A stretch of DNA of 64,000 nt, from the NCBI GenBank assembly GCA_922989275.2, contig OV277859.1:91384198-91448197 (forward strand), written 5' to 3'. Positions 51,005-63,060 of this stretch are shown here, piece after piece (within the stretch, counting starts at the first letter, position 1; each line of letters starts with the position of its first letter). Under the pieces are notes generated by a model. It searched no databases, was not told the origin of the DNA, and worked only from the letters and a program-made list of their open reading frames with translations. Source of the DNA: Gari tellinella. Taxonomy: Eukaryota; Mollusca; Bivalvia; Cardiida; Psammobiidae. Made by a program: the position numbers and the translations under genes.

Positions 51005-51607
51005 GAAACAAAATACAAAACACTGGTTAATTTTTGTTTATCATAAAGTTAGTTTCATAGATATGTTACACTTGACTTATGGTATGCATCAATATTACAC
51101 AATATGTATGCATAAACTAATAACTTGTCAACTAGGGTACAAATATTTGTCCAATGTTCCTTTTCCTTCTTTATCTAACAAAACGAGCTACACATGTATG
51201 AAATTTCAAACAGCTTTTTCCTTTACCTAAAAATGCCTTTTTTCATCAAGTCACATTAGATTTACTCCTTAATCAATTGTTTGACATAAGAATCCTTATC
51301 ACACTCCAGCACTCTGCCTTTACTTCTTCCTGCAGCCAGCACCTCTGCTGATTCTCACTACTGGGGAGTCTGGTCTCAAAATCGACAGAGATGAGTCAGT
51401 GTGTCTGAGAGCAGTATTGGAAAACTTGTAAAAAGGCTGTGAGGGTCTGCATGCAACAGTTCGTGCATCATTATGTATGCTTTAGCACTGTATAGATCAA
51501 TGCTGAACAGATGAATCGCCACTACTTGCTCATGGAAGTCAATGTCAAACTTGGAACTGTATATTATTATATTTTTTAAATAAATTTAATCAATAAGCTT
51601 TTAAAAC
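51005..51607. other. Upstream of stathmin exon 1, no feature recognised
   Basis: Expected to be the intron between a non-coding first exon and exon 1. No clear exon seen. Confidence 0.35.
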
Positions 51608-52690
51608 AAGAGGGCCTGAAGGCCCTGATATCGCTCACCTTTTATAATGAAGCCTGATAGCTTTACCTTTGAATTTCACCTGTTTTATTCTAAATCCATT
51701 TAAATGTGTAGTATAGCATGTACACAACATTGCAATATGACCCATTCTAGTATGTATAGTAGAGTACATCAAAGGCAGATAACTAGAGCCTAAATAATAC
51801 TGAAATGAAGCCTTTTCTAGCATTTCAAAGTAAATCAAGGGCAGATAACTCTTGCCACAATGATCAGATTTCAGCAATAATTGCACTCCCTCGAGAACTT
51901 ATAGCTATATACATTGTGTGCAATTATAATTAAAATCCATTGAAAATTGTGGCCTCTAGAGTGCAAACACTGTTAAATATGGCATTTTCAGCAATTCAAA
52001 GGTAGACAACTCTTGACCTATAAATCTGAATCCAACCATAACCTAACTCATCGGAATTCTTATGGTTATATACAATCTGAGCAAGTTTAAGAAAGATTGG
52101 ATTAAAATTGTGGCCTCTAGAGTGTAAACACCCTTAAATATGGCATTTTCAGCAATTCAAAGGTAAATAACTCTTGACCTTCAGGTCCGATTGCAACCCT
52201 AATCAAACTCATCTGAACTCTCATAGTCATATACCATCTGATGAAGTTTGAGAAAGATTGGATTGAAATTGTGGCCTCTAGAGTGTAAACAACCTTAAAT
52301 ATGGCATTTTCAGCAATTTAAAGGTAGATAACTCTTGACCTATCAATCCAATTCTAACCATAATTGAACTTATCCAAACTCTTGCTGTTATATACAATCT
52401 GAGCAAGATTGGAAAAGATTGAATTAAAATTGTGGCCTCTAGAGTGTAAACACTGTTAAATATTGCATTTTCAGCAATTCAAAGGTGGAAAACTCTTGAC
52501 CTATATGTCCAATATCAACCATAATCGAACTCATCCGAACTCTTATGGTAATATACAATCTGAGTAAGTTACAGAAAGATTGGATAAAAATTGTGGCCTC
52601 TAGAGTGTAAACACCAAAATTGTTGACGACGGACGACGAACATTCAAGGATTGCAAAAGCTCACCCTGAGCTAGCTCAGGTGAGCTAAAA
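51608..52690 (+). mobile_element. Tandem-core element T3
   Basis: Head ACAAGAGGGCCTGAAGGCCC then CGCTCACC. The core is about 4.5 units of ~160 bp marked by GTGGCCTCTAGAGTGTAAAC (near 51949, 52109, 52270, 52431, 52593). Then a CGACGGACGAC stretch and a tail with an AGCTCACC hairpin and GGTGAGCTAAAA. Confidence 0.78.
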
Positions 52691-53575
52691 ACATAAAAAC
52701 TGGCAATTTGCCAGTTGGTTAAGGTACTGGTAGTGGTTTAATACTGCAAGTGGATAATCCGATTATTCTAATATATTTCCCCCCATTTCATAGCTAAGGG
52801 GTTCAAGTGATACACACATCTGTCCATAATATGCCATTTTTTAAACAATAAAAAAAAAAAAAAGATTTTTTTAAGACAAAAAAAATAAATAAAAAAATTC
52901 AAAGCTGTCCTCATTTGTAACTTGTTTAATTTTAAAATTGTACTTATCAAAGTCAACAATAATTCACAGTTCCTGAAACAGCTAGTAAAACTTGTATTTT
53001 TCTGGTCTGATACAAATAGTTAAGCATCAGTAGAACAGAAGTGATATGCTGACAATTGAAAATATGCTGCAAGAGTTATCAACCTTTGTGCAAGGCACTT
53101 TCACTTATCAATCTCTTTCCAAATTCCAATCTTCAAAGCAGAACAGATATGTAATGGGAACAGAAAACTGCATTGGAATTTTGGCCAGCAAGTATGCATG
53201 CATGCACAGAATGACCACAGCTGTCAGAAAGTCGGCAACAGTAAACAGAAATTACTGCCAATCACAGTCAACTTTCGGTTTACTGGTATACTTTGGAGAT
53301 TTCCTCTGGCCAGTGGGTTAAACTTAAAGTCTCATGCTATTTAGAGTTGACAACGATGTTGTGTCAAGAAAAACACAAGTTACATATCAGGTTGCATCAT
53401 TGATCAACCATGAATTTTCTGCACCAAAGGCGCGCTCTCAAGAAAACACTGACGGTTACTTGTTAATCTAATTGGACAGGAGCAGTTCATGATGGCCACA
53501 ATCAACAGACTGATTACTTGCCAGGGGGGATTGTGCTAAGCAGAGTAAAAGGGTCAAGAAAAAAAAGGTGTAAAA
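52691..53575. other. No gene recognised
   Basis: Contains an A-rich low-complexity run near 52850-52900. The 91-codon plus-strand frame at 53046-53321 lacks a domain or splice support. Confidence 0.35.
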
Positions 53576-55209
53576 TGTACACTTAACGAATCTTCTAGGT
53601 GTGCACTTATATATGGTATTGTCACAGAGTTATGAAAATAGAATCAAATTAAAAGAAATAAATTATTAAAAGTATGTAAGAATTTCAAGTATTGAATTGG
53701 ATACAAGCTAATGCTAGCCAAGTTATGAGTAAAGGAATTAGTGTTGTCAAAATACCATTAGTGACCGGATTGTTGTATAAACACAAGTTGTATCCTGTGT
53801 CTTTAGTTACCTTGATGTAAATAAACAAATATTAGGGCAGCTTGGACAGGAGATGCATAGCACTAGGCTGAGACACTAAGTTGACACTAAGATGCAAGTA
53901 GACAAAACAAGATGGTGATTAGGATGACTAAACATATGTAAGGTATTGAAGGGAGGTAATAGATTTGAAATTGGAGTGTATGATTGGTTGAAAGGGATTA
54001 TGGATGGGTGTGGCCAGATGTGAATGGAAGGTAGGATTGAATGAAGGAAGATCAGAAAGTCTGGAGAGTTAAGAGGTTGAAGAGAGTCAGAGAGAGTTTA
54101 GGAATGGAGTTTAGAGACATAAGCAATGAGGATAGAAGTTAGAGATGTTAGAGACTAGGAAATAAATAAGCATAAGGCGAACATGAATAGATGAAAGTAA
54201 TTAAAAGTAAAAAACACAGCAAGCGAGTGGCTTTGAGTTAAGACGCCCTGAGATAGTATAGAGTGGCCCGGTGACAGTATCATAATATCTCCAACGCTAA
54301 TGACCAGATCCTGTTGAAACTTTGCAGAAATCAAGAAGACATATTTTTTATGGTAATATGTTTACTTTATTTAATACAAAACAAAAAAATATATATAACT
54401 TTGAAAGAAAAAAGATGAGTGCAGGCCTTTTTGGGAAAAACTGCAATAACTGATTTGGGAAATATCATGTTTGGGGAAGAATTTTTAGAATTGATTAATT
54501 TTATATTATATAGAAAAATAACATGTAGTAGTTAAGTAGTTATTTCCACTTGTTTCATTAGTTTATATTGGAATTTGAGTTGTCAGTAACCTGTATCAAA
54601 AAAAAAAAATTTTTAAATTGGGAATTTTTTTTTAAATTGGGAATTTTTTTTACCATTTCCCATTGGACCCGATGATACACCAGGAAAAGGCCTGGATTGA
54701 GTAAAAAAAAAGTTGGTTAGTCAAAGAGAGAGAGAGGGGCGTATACAGAAACTCAGACCTGTGCGATTCTCTAAGTACTCTTATTCTCTGGTTATTTCAG
54801 ATACCCAGTGTAAAGAACTGATCAATACATTGGGTTTCGTTTTTTATGAAGTCTTTAATATCCGAAGGAATTGGTTGGGCGGGGGGTCGATCTCGAGGCT
54901 CAACCACTCAGACGGTGAGTGTAACAAAAAAATCATTGAAAGTGTCAATTTAGACAAACAAATGGTGTTAAATCAGTAACGCCTTTGTCCAGCATCGTTT
55001 TTAACAACCTGACATCGACCTAACGCATGGTTCACAATTTTCTCATGCAAATTGAGTATTTTGTCGTTTAATCTTTAAACTTTGATAACGATATCACATT
55101 TCAATGTCCGTCAATAGTCAACACGCAAAAAATTGTGTACAAATTCTTATAAATAAAAGATATATAGCGAAAGGAAAAGTGCACACTTAGAAGATTCGTT
55201 AAGTGTACA
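53576..55209. mobile_element. Unclassified 1.6-kb element with 33-bp terminal inverted repeats
   Basis: 53576-53608 (TGTACACTTAACGAATC...) is the reverse complement of 55177-55209 with one mismatch. The interior has a long purine-rich stretch (about 53830-54230), two AAATTGGGAATTTTTTTT blocks near 54615-54650, and a GC-rich patch near 54875. No transposase recognised. Confidence 0.65.
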
Positions 55210-55475
55210 GTGATGATTAAAAGACAATGAACTAGAGTTTCAAGTGGGTTTTTAGCCAAGAAATAGAAAGCGTGCAAGAACAAACATTATCCGAGTTTAT
55301 TTACTCCGTGATTGCACCGTTTAGCAGTCATAAAGTGGTGTTGGATAATCAAGTTCTATTTATCTTTGTAATAATATCACCAATAATGTCCTTCCCAGAG
55401 AAACTGTTACAGTAGCAGAGCCCCATCAATGTGAAAAAGGAATGAGTGTGAAAAAGGGGGAGAGGTGTGAAAAAC

Positions 55476-55496
55476 GGGGGGGGGGGGGGGGGGGGG
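55476..55496 (+). repeat. Homopolymer (G)21
   Basis: 21 consecutive G residues preceded by GTGAAAAAGGGGGAGAGG-type sequence. Length may be unreliable in an assembly. Confidence 0.9.
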
Positions 55497-55829
55497 TACC
55501 GCCTCGAATCTTGTTTCTTTTGCTAACACTAAATGACTGACAAGCCTAGCGCCGACAACGTATTAAATTCTTTAAGAGGACGGCCAGGTTTCCGGTATCG
55601 GGGTAAATTTCTTATCGCCATTTGAGAAAACCTAAACTTGACTCAAGTCATCAACTGACTGGAATAAGCGTTCAATAAATATTTTCGTTCAATGTTTTCA
55701 AGCCAAAAATGTAAACGCATACTTTTGCAACTCAATTTTTAATACAAACGCGTGTAAATGCAATGACTTGCAACCTGACAATTGTCTACAATACTTAACA
55801 CCATTGGTATATTTACAGGTTATACTTCC

Positions 55830-55950
55830 AACTTTGTTTTCGCAGCGACCGCGCAATTCACGCGGAGGAAATGACGTATTTTATTCTGAGGTTGTGATTG
55901 GCTGCTTCGCGGAATTTAACAAGCGGTGTTTCCATAAAAATGTACTAGTG
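55830..55950 (-). promoter_or_regulatory. Candidate promoter region upstream of stathmin
   Basis: A CG-richer island in AT-rich DNA with AGCGACCGCGCAATTCACGC, a TGACGTA cAMP-response-like word and GATTGGC (an inverted CCAAT box on the plus strand, CCAAT on the minus strand). About 4.8 kb upstream of the start exon. No TATA box or transcript evidence; purely suggestive. Confidence 0.25.
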
Positions 55951-55989
55951 TATCAATGTCATGACTTTGGTAATGAAAACACTCTATGA

Positions 55990-56425
55990 TGGTTTTGTAT
56001 TGAAGAGCTATTTAAGATGAATGAAAAAATAGAAAAAGTGTACATTTTGGTGAACAACAGTTGGCTCTACGACCGTGTAAAATTTACCCCACCAACTTCC
56101 TCTTCCTACTTATTTTGTCCTTTTCAAACAGCCCGCTTCAATAAAATCCATTTTAAATGAAAACAAATATGATAATTTGGTTTTGTGTTATTTATTTCCT
56201 ATCTATGGTAATATTTCTTCATACAAAAACTAATTTAAGAAAAAAAAGGCACCAAATGTGAAATTTATAAAGCTCTAAAAATCATCGATGGTACTTTTTT
56301 TGTAAATTTTGTAAGGGGGGATAACTCTTTTTACTTTAAAAACTCAAAATTGTCAACACTGACCTTTCAATTTCTTTTCATATTTTGAACTGCCTTAGCA
56401 TGGGCTTTCATCTGGTAGAATATAA
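55990..56425. other. No feature recognised
   Basis: AT-rich spacer before T4. Confidence 0.4.
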
Positions 56426-57833
56426 ACAAGAGGGCCTGAAGGCCCTGATATCGCTCACCATTTGTAATGAAGCCTGATAGCTTTACCTTTGAATTTCACC
56501 CGTTTTATTCTAAATCCATTCAAGTTTGTCGACCTACTGTACCGGTAGTATAGTAGAGTACATGATCAAAGGCAGATAACTAGAGCCTAAACAATACTGA
56601 AATTAAGCCTTTTTCTAGCATTTCAAAGTATATCAAGGGCAGGTAACTATTGCCACACTGATTACATTTCAACAATAATTGCACTCCTTCGAGAACGTAT
56701 AGCTACATCCTTTGTGTACAAGTATAATCAAAATCCATTGAAAACTGTAGTTGCAAGAGTGTAACAAACACTGTAAAATATGGCATTTTCAGCAATTCAA
56801 AGTTAGATATCTCTTGATCTATTTGTCCTATTCCAACCATAATCACCCTTTTTCCAACTCTTATGGTCATATACAATATGGGCAAGTTTAAGAGAGCTTG
56901 GATAAATATTGTGGCCTCTAGAGCGTAAACACTGTTAAATATATCATTTTCAGCAATTAAAAGGTAGATAACTCTTGAACTATTGATCCGATTACAACCA
57001 AAATTGAACTCATCCGAAGTCTTATGGTAATATACAATCTGAGTAAGTTTGAGAAAGATTGGATAAAATTTGTGGCCTCTAGAGTGTAAACATCGTTAAA
57101 TATGGCATTTTCAGCAATTCAAAGGTATATAACTCTCGACCTATAAGTCTGCTTTCAACCATAATCAAACTCATATGAATTCTTATAGTAATATACAATC
57201 TGAGCAAGTTTAAGAAAGATTTGATAAAAATTGTGAACTCTAGAGTGTAAACACCGTTAAAAATGGCATTTTCAGCAATTCAAAGGTAGATTACTCTTGA
57301 TCTATTTGTCCGATTTCAAACAAAATCAAACTCATCCGAACTCTTATGGTCATATACAATCTGGGCAGGTTTTAGAAAGATTGGATAAATACTGTGGCCT
57401 CTAGAGTGTAAACACCGTTAAATATGGCATTTTCAGCAATTCAAAGGTAGATAACTCTTGATCTATTTGTCCGATTTCAACCAAAATCGAACTCTTCCGA
57501 ACTCTTATGGTCATATACAATCTGGGCAGGTTTTAGAAAGATTGGATAAATACTGTGGCCTCTAGAGTGTAAACACTGTTAAATATGGCATTTTCAGCAG
57601 TTCAAAGGTAGATAACTCATGACCTATTTGTCCGATTTCAACCATAATCGAACTCATCCGAACTCTTATGGCAATATACCATCTGAGCAAGTTTGAGAAA
57701 GATTGGATAAAAATTGTGGTCTCTAGAGTGTAAACACTAAAATTGTTGACGCCGCACGACGGACGACGCACGACGGACGCCGGACAATCAAGGATTGCAA
57801 TAGCTCACCCTGAGCTAGCTCAGGTGAGCTAAA
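56426..57833 (+). mobile_element. Tandem-core element T4 (same family as T3)
   Basis: Same head, monomer and tail as T3, in the same orientation, with about six ~160-bp units. Ends in a CGACGGACGACG stretch and GGTGAGCTAAAAA. Spacing of the GGCCTCTAGAGTG mark is regular at about 160. Confidence 0.78.
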
Positions 57834-58303
57834 AAAAAGTTTAATACTAGAACGATTTCATTTTCAAACTTTTTTAATTTTTTTCATAAAAATAAAAAAT
57901 CTAATAAAATCATGCCCTATACAAAGCATACTTCTGATATCAAGGATCCATATTGTTCAAACCTGGTGCCTGCTTTGTCTAAATTTGGTTTCTATATGTA
58001 CCACTATAGACATGAAATAAATAATGAAAACCCAAATTATCATGTTTGTTTTGTTTTGAAATAAATGTTACTGAAGCTTGTACTCTGAATGGGTAACATT
58101 TGAAGAAAAAAAACGTCCAAATTTGACATACCTTTTTCTAATCGCTGTAGATCTAGCTAAAAAAAAGGACACCACCATATATATTTTTTTCATTTTTTCA
58201 TTCATCATAAACAGCTCTTCCAAAAAAAAACAATGTTAGAAAGAAAGTTTGATACTTTGAAAAATTGGCTTATGACATTGATACACCCTTAAGACCATTG
58301 AAG
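57834..58303. other. No feature recognised
   Basis: AT-rich, A- and T-runs, no gene or repeat family named. Confidence 0.4.
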
Positions 58304-58315
58304 TTGATTAAAGAA

Positions 58316-58741
58316 CTCTCTCGACCCGCCGAGACGTGCACGTCGTGGGAGAGGCACAGGGATCTAGTCCATGGCTAAGCGTGGCAGGCTTAGCCAATGG
58401 CTGGATCCCTGACCAACATCGGCGGGTGTGGCCGTGAGAAGCGCCGTTTTTGAAGGATGTATCCTGGAGTCAGCCTTGTTTTCCTTTCCTCACCACTGGA
58501 TCCAGAGACAACTTGAAGAAAATCAACTTTGGATTCCAGACCTCGTCGAAATTGAACTTTAGAAATCCATCATCTGATGTCGAAAAACAGCCACTTCGGG
58601 AACCAACCTTTAGACCTCTCCGCCGGCTGAGGAGACGTCCGGACGATAATAGCGCAAGCTGCGGGATCCTAGAACGTTGGGATGCGGCAGCTATTAGACG
58701 CACGAGGGACGCTAATCCTTAGCAGAACAACAACAACAACA
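58316..58741 (+). mobile_element. Retroposon-like insertion with (AAC)n tail and 12-bp target duplication
   Basis: 426 bp bordered by TTGATTAAAGAA at 58304-58315 and 58742-58753. GC-richer than its surroundings, ends in (AAC)4, begins CTCTCTCGACCCGCCGAGAC. Target duplication plus simple tail indicates reverse transcription, so a SINE or a 5'-truncated LINE end. The 90-codon frame inside (58450-58722) shows no known domain. Confidence 0.72.
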
Positions 58742-58904
58742 TTGATTAAAGAAACTGAGGGGGTGTCAAACTTAAAGGTATTGAAGACGACGACGTTAAG
58801 GCATTTCTTATAGATATCAGAATCGGTATCTTTTAAGCAAGTTATGAAATGCAGGAGATCTTTACCTCTGTTCTAAAACGATTCTACCAAAAGACTATTC
58901 TCAT

Positions 58905-59745
58905 GATTTCTGGTGAGACGCTGGATGTCCGTCGTCCGTCATCTGTCCGTGCTTACGGGAGGGTACTTATATGGGACTAAAATTCTTAGCCCCATGATTG
59001 AAAAACATTAACCTGACCGTCTCTTGTGACATTAATTAACCTGGCCATTTCTTGTGACATTAACCTGGCCAGTTGCTAGCCACCCAAAAGAAAACAATAG
59101 AAAATAGCCACATACTTATCCTCCCGTTAGAACGTCCGTCTGTCCGTCCATAACTGGTTCGTTAATTAACACTCTAGCGCCTACAACTTTTATCTGATCT
59201 TCATGAAACTTCATGACAATGTTTGTCTTGGTGAAATCTAGGTCAAGTTCGAAAGTGGGCCATGTCCTATCAAAAACTAGATCACTAGGTCAAATCATAG
59301 AAAAAACACATGTTAACACTCTAGAGACTACAAAGTTCACTTGACTTAATGAAACTTGGTAAAATATTTGCCTCATTGATATCTAGGTCAAGTACGAATG
59401 TGGGTCATATCCGGTCAAAAACTAGATCACTGGGTCTAATCATAGAAAAACTTTGTTAACACTCTAGAGGCCACACAATCTAATTGGATTTTTATGCAAC
59501 TTGGTAGACTTTTTGCCTAATTGATATCTAGTTCAATTTCGACTATGAGTTATGTCAGGTCAAAAACTAGGTCACTAGGTCAAATCAAAGGCAAACCTTG
59601 TTAACACTCTAAGGGCTACAAATCTCATTGAATCTTCATGAAACTTGGTCAAAATGTTTGTCTAATTAATATTTAGGTCAAGTTTGAATGTGGGTCATGT
59701 CCGGTCAAAAGCTAGGTCACTAGGCCAATTCATAGGAAAACTTTG
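58905..59745 (-). repeat. Satellite-bearing element T5, first part (inverted relative to T3/T4)
   Basis: Starts with GTCCGTCGTCCGTC (the complement of the GACGGAC stretch near the T3/T4 tails), then about four ~145-bp units marked by GTTAACACTCTAGAGGC near 59165, 59311, 59455 and 59599. Also repeats AAACTAGRTCACTRGGTC and AGGTCAAGT. Interrupted by the LINE. Confidence 0.7.
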
Positions 59746-62700
59746 GTTTAAACAATATTTTATTCAAATAATGAAATGGATTGGACAACAGGCATTGCCT
59801 ATGTAAGTCCTCTCCAGTGGCACAAGGTAGTTACATAACATAACAAAATACATGATTATTCAATAGCTGAAAAAGAAAGTTTTACTTTAGATACATGAAT
59901 ACGGTTGTTATTATCAACACAGCACTAAGTATTGTTTGAATGTAAATAACCTTTGAGTAATTCAATGTAAACCAAGTAAAAGGAAGAAAGAAAAAACATA
60001 CAAACGAAAATAAGCTTCATCAATGATCAATCAATCAATCAAATCTCTTGGTGCTTCTGATATAGCAGGTCACTATATCATTAAGTTCACAGGTAGACTC
60101 AGTGCTCAGACCGTTTCCGCCATACAATAAGATATTAAGAGTTATCTCGCCTAGGTTTGGAATATTATCAAGTGCTCTGAACATGTTATGTCTCTGTAAC
60201 TGGAATGATGGGCAGATAAAAAAGAAATGGTTATTGTCTTCGCAATTATCGGTACAATTTTGGCAGGAAGGTGACTGTGTTAGAAAATGGTCGAACAAAT
60301 GTTTATTCAACGAACTGGCGTTGTTACGTAATTGACAAATAATTATATTTTCTCGACGTGAGCCTAGGATAAAATAAATTGGAGGCTTTGGCGTATTTTT
60401 AAGTGAATGCAGTTTGTTTTTGAATTGATCAACGGACGTCGCCGATTTAACTGTACTTGGAAGAGCATTCCACTCTCTAATCGTACTTGGTAGAAAGCTA
60501 TTCTGGAAAGAAGTTGTTCTGCCTCTTGGGATTTGAAGTGTTTGCCCATGAGAACGGAGATTATATGTTGTCTCAAGAGGTAAGAAAGGAGAAATAAGTT
60601 CTGTTAAATATTGTGGGCATGAACCATTTAGTATTTTGAACATGTTTATAAGTTTGTGGTTTTGTCTTCTCTCAAAGAGAGAAACAATTCCCAGTTCATT
60701 ATAAAGACAACATCGCGATGAATTTCGGCGCAGGCCAGTAATGATACGTGCTGCTTCGACTTGGACACTTTCTAATAGATCTGACTCTTGCTGCGTGCAG
60801 TTTGTCCAAACAGAATTAGCATATTCAAGAATAGGACGTATAAATGAGAGATAGATAGTAACTAAAGAAGAACGATTTACAGAGTGTTTAAGCATTCGCA
60901 GTATATTGAGTCTTTTAGAGGCTTTATTATAAATAGTTTCAATGTGTTCTGACCAGGAAGCATTAGATTGAAATGTAACGCCAAGGTGTGTATGTGAATT
61001 AACTTCCTGTACTATTTCTCCAGCAAAGTAAACTGGTGGGTGATAAGTGTGTTTTCTTGTAAAGACAAGCGACTTTGTTTTCTGTGGATTAAATGAAACA
61101 GCCCATGTTTTGCTCCAATTGTTAATTGTGTCAAGGTCATTTGATAAAGATGCAGCACATTCTGCCTCTTCTTCTTTATCTACGATAATAAAAAGAGAAG
61201 TATCGTCTGCAAAAAGACTTACATTGTTTATTAAATTATCAGTGATGTCATTAATGTAGAGTAAAAAGAGGAAGGGACCGAGTACAGAGCCCTGCGGCAC
61301 TCCATTGGAGCCTCAACAGCTGAGAAACCAGAAGAGAAACCCTCAGTCACTACTTTTTGTTCCCTATCCCTGAGATAACTTTCAACCCACCCAAGTATAT
61401 TACCCTGTATTCCGTATTCCCTAAGTTTAAGTAGTAGACCTTTGTGCCAGACTTTATCAAAAGCCTTCGCCACATCACAGAAGATAAAACGTACGTCTTT
61501 ACCTTTATCAAGGTTTGATATTATTGAGTTATAATAGTCAATTAGTTGATTAACAGTACAGTCGTTGGGTTGGAACCCTGACTGACGATTACATAATAGA
61601 TTATTATCTTTGACATAGTTGAAAAGATGTTTAAATAAGATCCGTTCCATTATCTTACACACAACACTGGTAAGAGAAATGGGACGATAGTTATTTGGTA
61701 AGTTTGATTCCCCTTTCCCTTTATAGATCGGGGTTACATGTGAGCGTTTCCATTGATATGGGACTTCGTGATGGGTGAGGGACAGGTTAAATAGTTTAGT
61801 TAAGGGTGCTGAAATTGAAGAGATCACGTTTTTTAAGATTTTTGGGCTAATATTGTCCGGACCCGAGGGTTTTGATGTATTTAGGAGTTTTAATTGGTCT
61901 ATCACTTCCGTTTCAAGTACCGTTATATTTCGAAGCTTAGATTGTGTGCGGGCATTACATTCAGGTAACGGTGGCTCACTATTTAATTTGGAGACCGAAC
62001 AAAAGTATTCGTTGAAAGCCTCGGCTTTTTGGGTAGGGTGAAACATTATTTGACCATTTGCAATTAATGGTGGGTTGCAGGTATTATTATTATTAAGTTT
62101 AGCTATAGATTTTGTTATACGCCACCATTTACCAGGAGGGATATTCTTATCAGTCAACTGAGAGCATAGCTTGTTTTTGTAATTATCTTTAGATTGTCGA
62201 ACTAGAGTGATGACGTCATTTCTCAATTTGCGGAATTTTTTTCCAGTGGTTCGGATTGTTAGAGAGTTTTGCTTTTTGGTGGGCACGATTTCTTTGACGC
62301 ATTTTATGACGGATTGTATTATTTATAAACGGTTTATCATTTGGTCTTATAACAACAACTTTAGTTGGGATATGGTGCTTTACACACTTTTCAATTATAT
62401 TTGTAAAATTAGAATAAACTGTATTTATATTGTTACTATTAAAAACTTCATTATCCCAATCTTGTGAAGATAGTTCTAGATTTAATTGATCGAAATTTGC
62501 TAAACTATAATTTCTTATTGTGCGTTTAAACGATTGTTTTTTGTGCGCTGAAAAGTTTAATTCGGCAGTCACTACACAATGTGTACTACAAATAGGAGGG
62601 TCAACAGTAGTGTTACGAATATGTGTACTATTATTTGTTATGCATAAGTCAATACAAGTTCCTGTATCTGTTGTAAAATTAGTAGGTACATTTATAATAT

Positions 62701-62856
62701 TTTCCAAGTTGAGTCTTTGTAAAATATGTTTAAAATTATTAGATGAATTAGATAAAATATTGATGTTGAAGTCCCCTAGCAAAAATGTAGGCATGTTGTT
62801 ATCTAGGGCAATCGATAGACTGTCATATAGGTTATCCAATACTGCACTGTTTGAGT
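59746..62856 (-). mobile_element. 5'-truncated LINE insertion, 3.1 kb, with 11-bp target duplication
   Basis: The LINE splits a tandem-repeat element. GGAAAACTTTG occurs at 59735-59745 and again at 62857-62867, directly bordering it. The 5' end (62856) starts inside the endonuclease coding region; the 3' end (59746) has an AATAAA on the minus strand about 20 bases inside. The satellite monomer resumes after 62867. Confidence 0.8.
60035..62839 (-). pseudogene. LINE ORF2-like protein (endonuclease C-terminal half and reverse transcriptase), frameshifted
   Basis: Non-LTR retrotransposon polyprotein on the minus strand in three overlapping frames. 62839-62216: C-terminal part of an APE endonuclease (GDFNI near residue 22; STH where SDH is usual). 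62286-61231: linker and first half of the RT (GPDNISPKIL, NYRPISLTSVVCKIMERI, AKAFDKVWH). 61300-60035: second half (PQGSVLGPFLFLLYIND, catalytic FADDT), a thumb and a C-terminal Cys/His region (CQNCTDNC, HFFFICPS). Two frameshifts break it: one in an A-run near 62240, one near 61300. The motifs fit the CR1/Jockey group. It cannot make a full protein as it stands. Confidence 0.88.
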
Positions 62857-63060
62857 GGAAAACTTTGTTAACACTCTAGAGGCTACACGTCCCATTGGAT
62901 CTTAATCTAGGCAAAGTTCGGATGTGGGTCATGTAGGGTCAAAAACTATCAAAGAAAAACAGTGGTAACCCTTATGAGGCTACACATTTCATTAGATCTA
63001 AAAATCTTGTAAACACGCTAAAGGTTTATTGTGGATCATGTCCAGTTGTAATCTGGTAGT
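62857..63060 (-). repeat. Satellite-bearing element T5, second part (after the LINE)
   Basis: The ~145-bp monomer resumes (TTGTTAACACTCTAGAGGCT, then GGGTCATGTAGGGTCAAAAAC) and decays by about 63060. Confidence 0.65.

Noticed and set aside
53046..53321. 91-codon plus-strand frame
   Set aside because: No recognisable domain; composition as in the flanking non-coding DNA.
51608..57833. Regular ~160-bp repeats considered as a CRISPR array
   Set aside because: The whole unit repeats, with no short repeat/unique spacer pattern, and the genome is eukaryotic.
58450..58722. 90-codon frame in the (AAC)-tailed retroposon
   Set aside because: Basic and low in complexity, with no match I recognise. 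More likely chance in a GC-rich insert, though a LINE C-terminal remnant is not excluded.
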